The notes under the pieces are model-generated. The model saw nothing but the letters and a program-made list of their open reading frames with translations. It did not search any database and was not told where the DNA came from. Shown piece after piece: positions 15,371-15,456 of a stretch of 15,456 nt of DNA; the first letter of the stretch is position 1, and the number at the start of each line of letters is the position of its first letter. Location of the stretch: contig JAAYZO010000281.1 of assembly GCA_012514865.1 (NCBI GenBank), forward strand, positions 1 to 15,456, written 5' to 3'. The position numbers were made by a program, and so were the translations under genes. Origin of the DNA: Lentisphaerota bacterium. GTDB taxonomy: Bacteria > Verrucomicrobiota > Lentisphaeria > Oligosphaerales > JAFGRS01.

Positions 15371-15456
15371 GATCCCGGGGGTATCCCTGGCGCCGGTGGT
15401 GCCGGTCAACCCCCGGCTACGATCTGGCACCCCTCCCAGGGTGCCGGGGCGGTGGC
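15371..15456 (+). repeat. 90-bp tandem repeat, unit 2 (cut by the window edge)
   Basis: 86 of about 90 bases are visible, with 82 identical to unit 1. The four differences leave all three stems intact; the C-to-T change in the inner stem converts a G-C pair to G-T. More units may follow beyond the window. Confidence 0.9.

Noticed and set aside
15152..15430. 92-residue open frame on the minus strand across the 3' repeats
   Set aside because: Its sequence is an internal peptide repeat (VPDRSRGLTG) generated by the 90-bp DNA repeat, with no ribosome binding site or domain.

Overview
This is a very GC-rich bacterial window coding for secreted polysaccharide-degrading proteins and an oligopeptide/oligosaccharide-type ABC importer. 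The large secreted DUF4091-type, CBM9-like and heparinase-like proteins, together with short heptamer intergenic repeats (AACGCYC), suggest a PVC-superphylum member (Lentisphaerota, Verrucomicrobiota or Planctomycetota). No rRNA or other phylogenetic marker is present, so the assignment is tentative.

Layout. (1) 1-6615, plus strand: the 3' part of a glycoside-hydrolase-like gene, then, behind a promoter-like sequence, a secreted 1079-residue DUF4091-type protein whose stop overlaps (ATGA) the start of a secreted CBM9-like protein. (2) 6642-10474, minus strand: a tight four-gene opp/dpp-type operon in the order permease B, permease C, ATPase D, ATPase F, converging on the first cluster with a hairpin in the 26-bp gap. 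No substrate-binding protein gene is visible. (3) 10475-11193: 719 bp without a credible gene, packed with nonamer arrays, a duplicated heptamer cassette, a duplicated 44-bp hairpin element and a palindrome with a 26-nt tail. (4) 11194-15282, plus strand: a secreted 1362-residue protein that appears to join an alpha-toroid/heparinase II/III-like lyase to a C-terminal FG-GAP/VCBS-like beta-propeller. (5) 15281-15456: a 90-bp tandem repeat that begins inside the stop codon of that gene and carries the same 26-nt tail found upstream of it.

How the parts may work together (inference): secreted lyase and hydrolase-like proteins would cut an extracellular, perhaps uronate-containing, glycan; the CBM9-like protein would bind it; the Opp-type importer would take up products. 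The least ordinary parts are the lyase-propeller fusion, the bracketing of that gene by one family of structured repeats, and the layered repeat region between the divergent importer and lyase genes.
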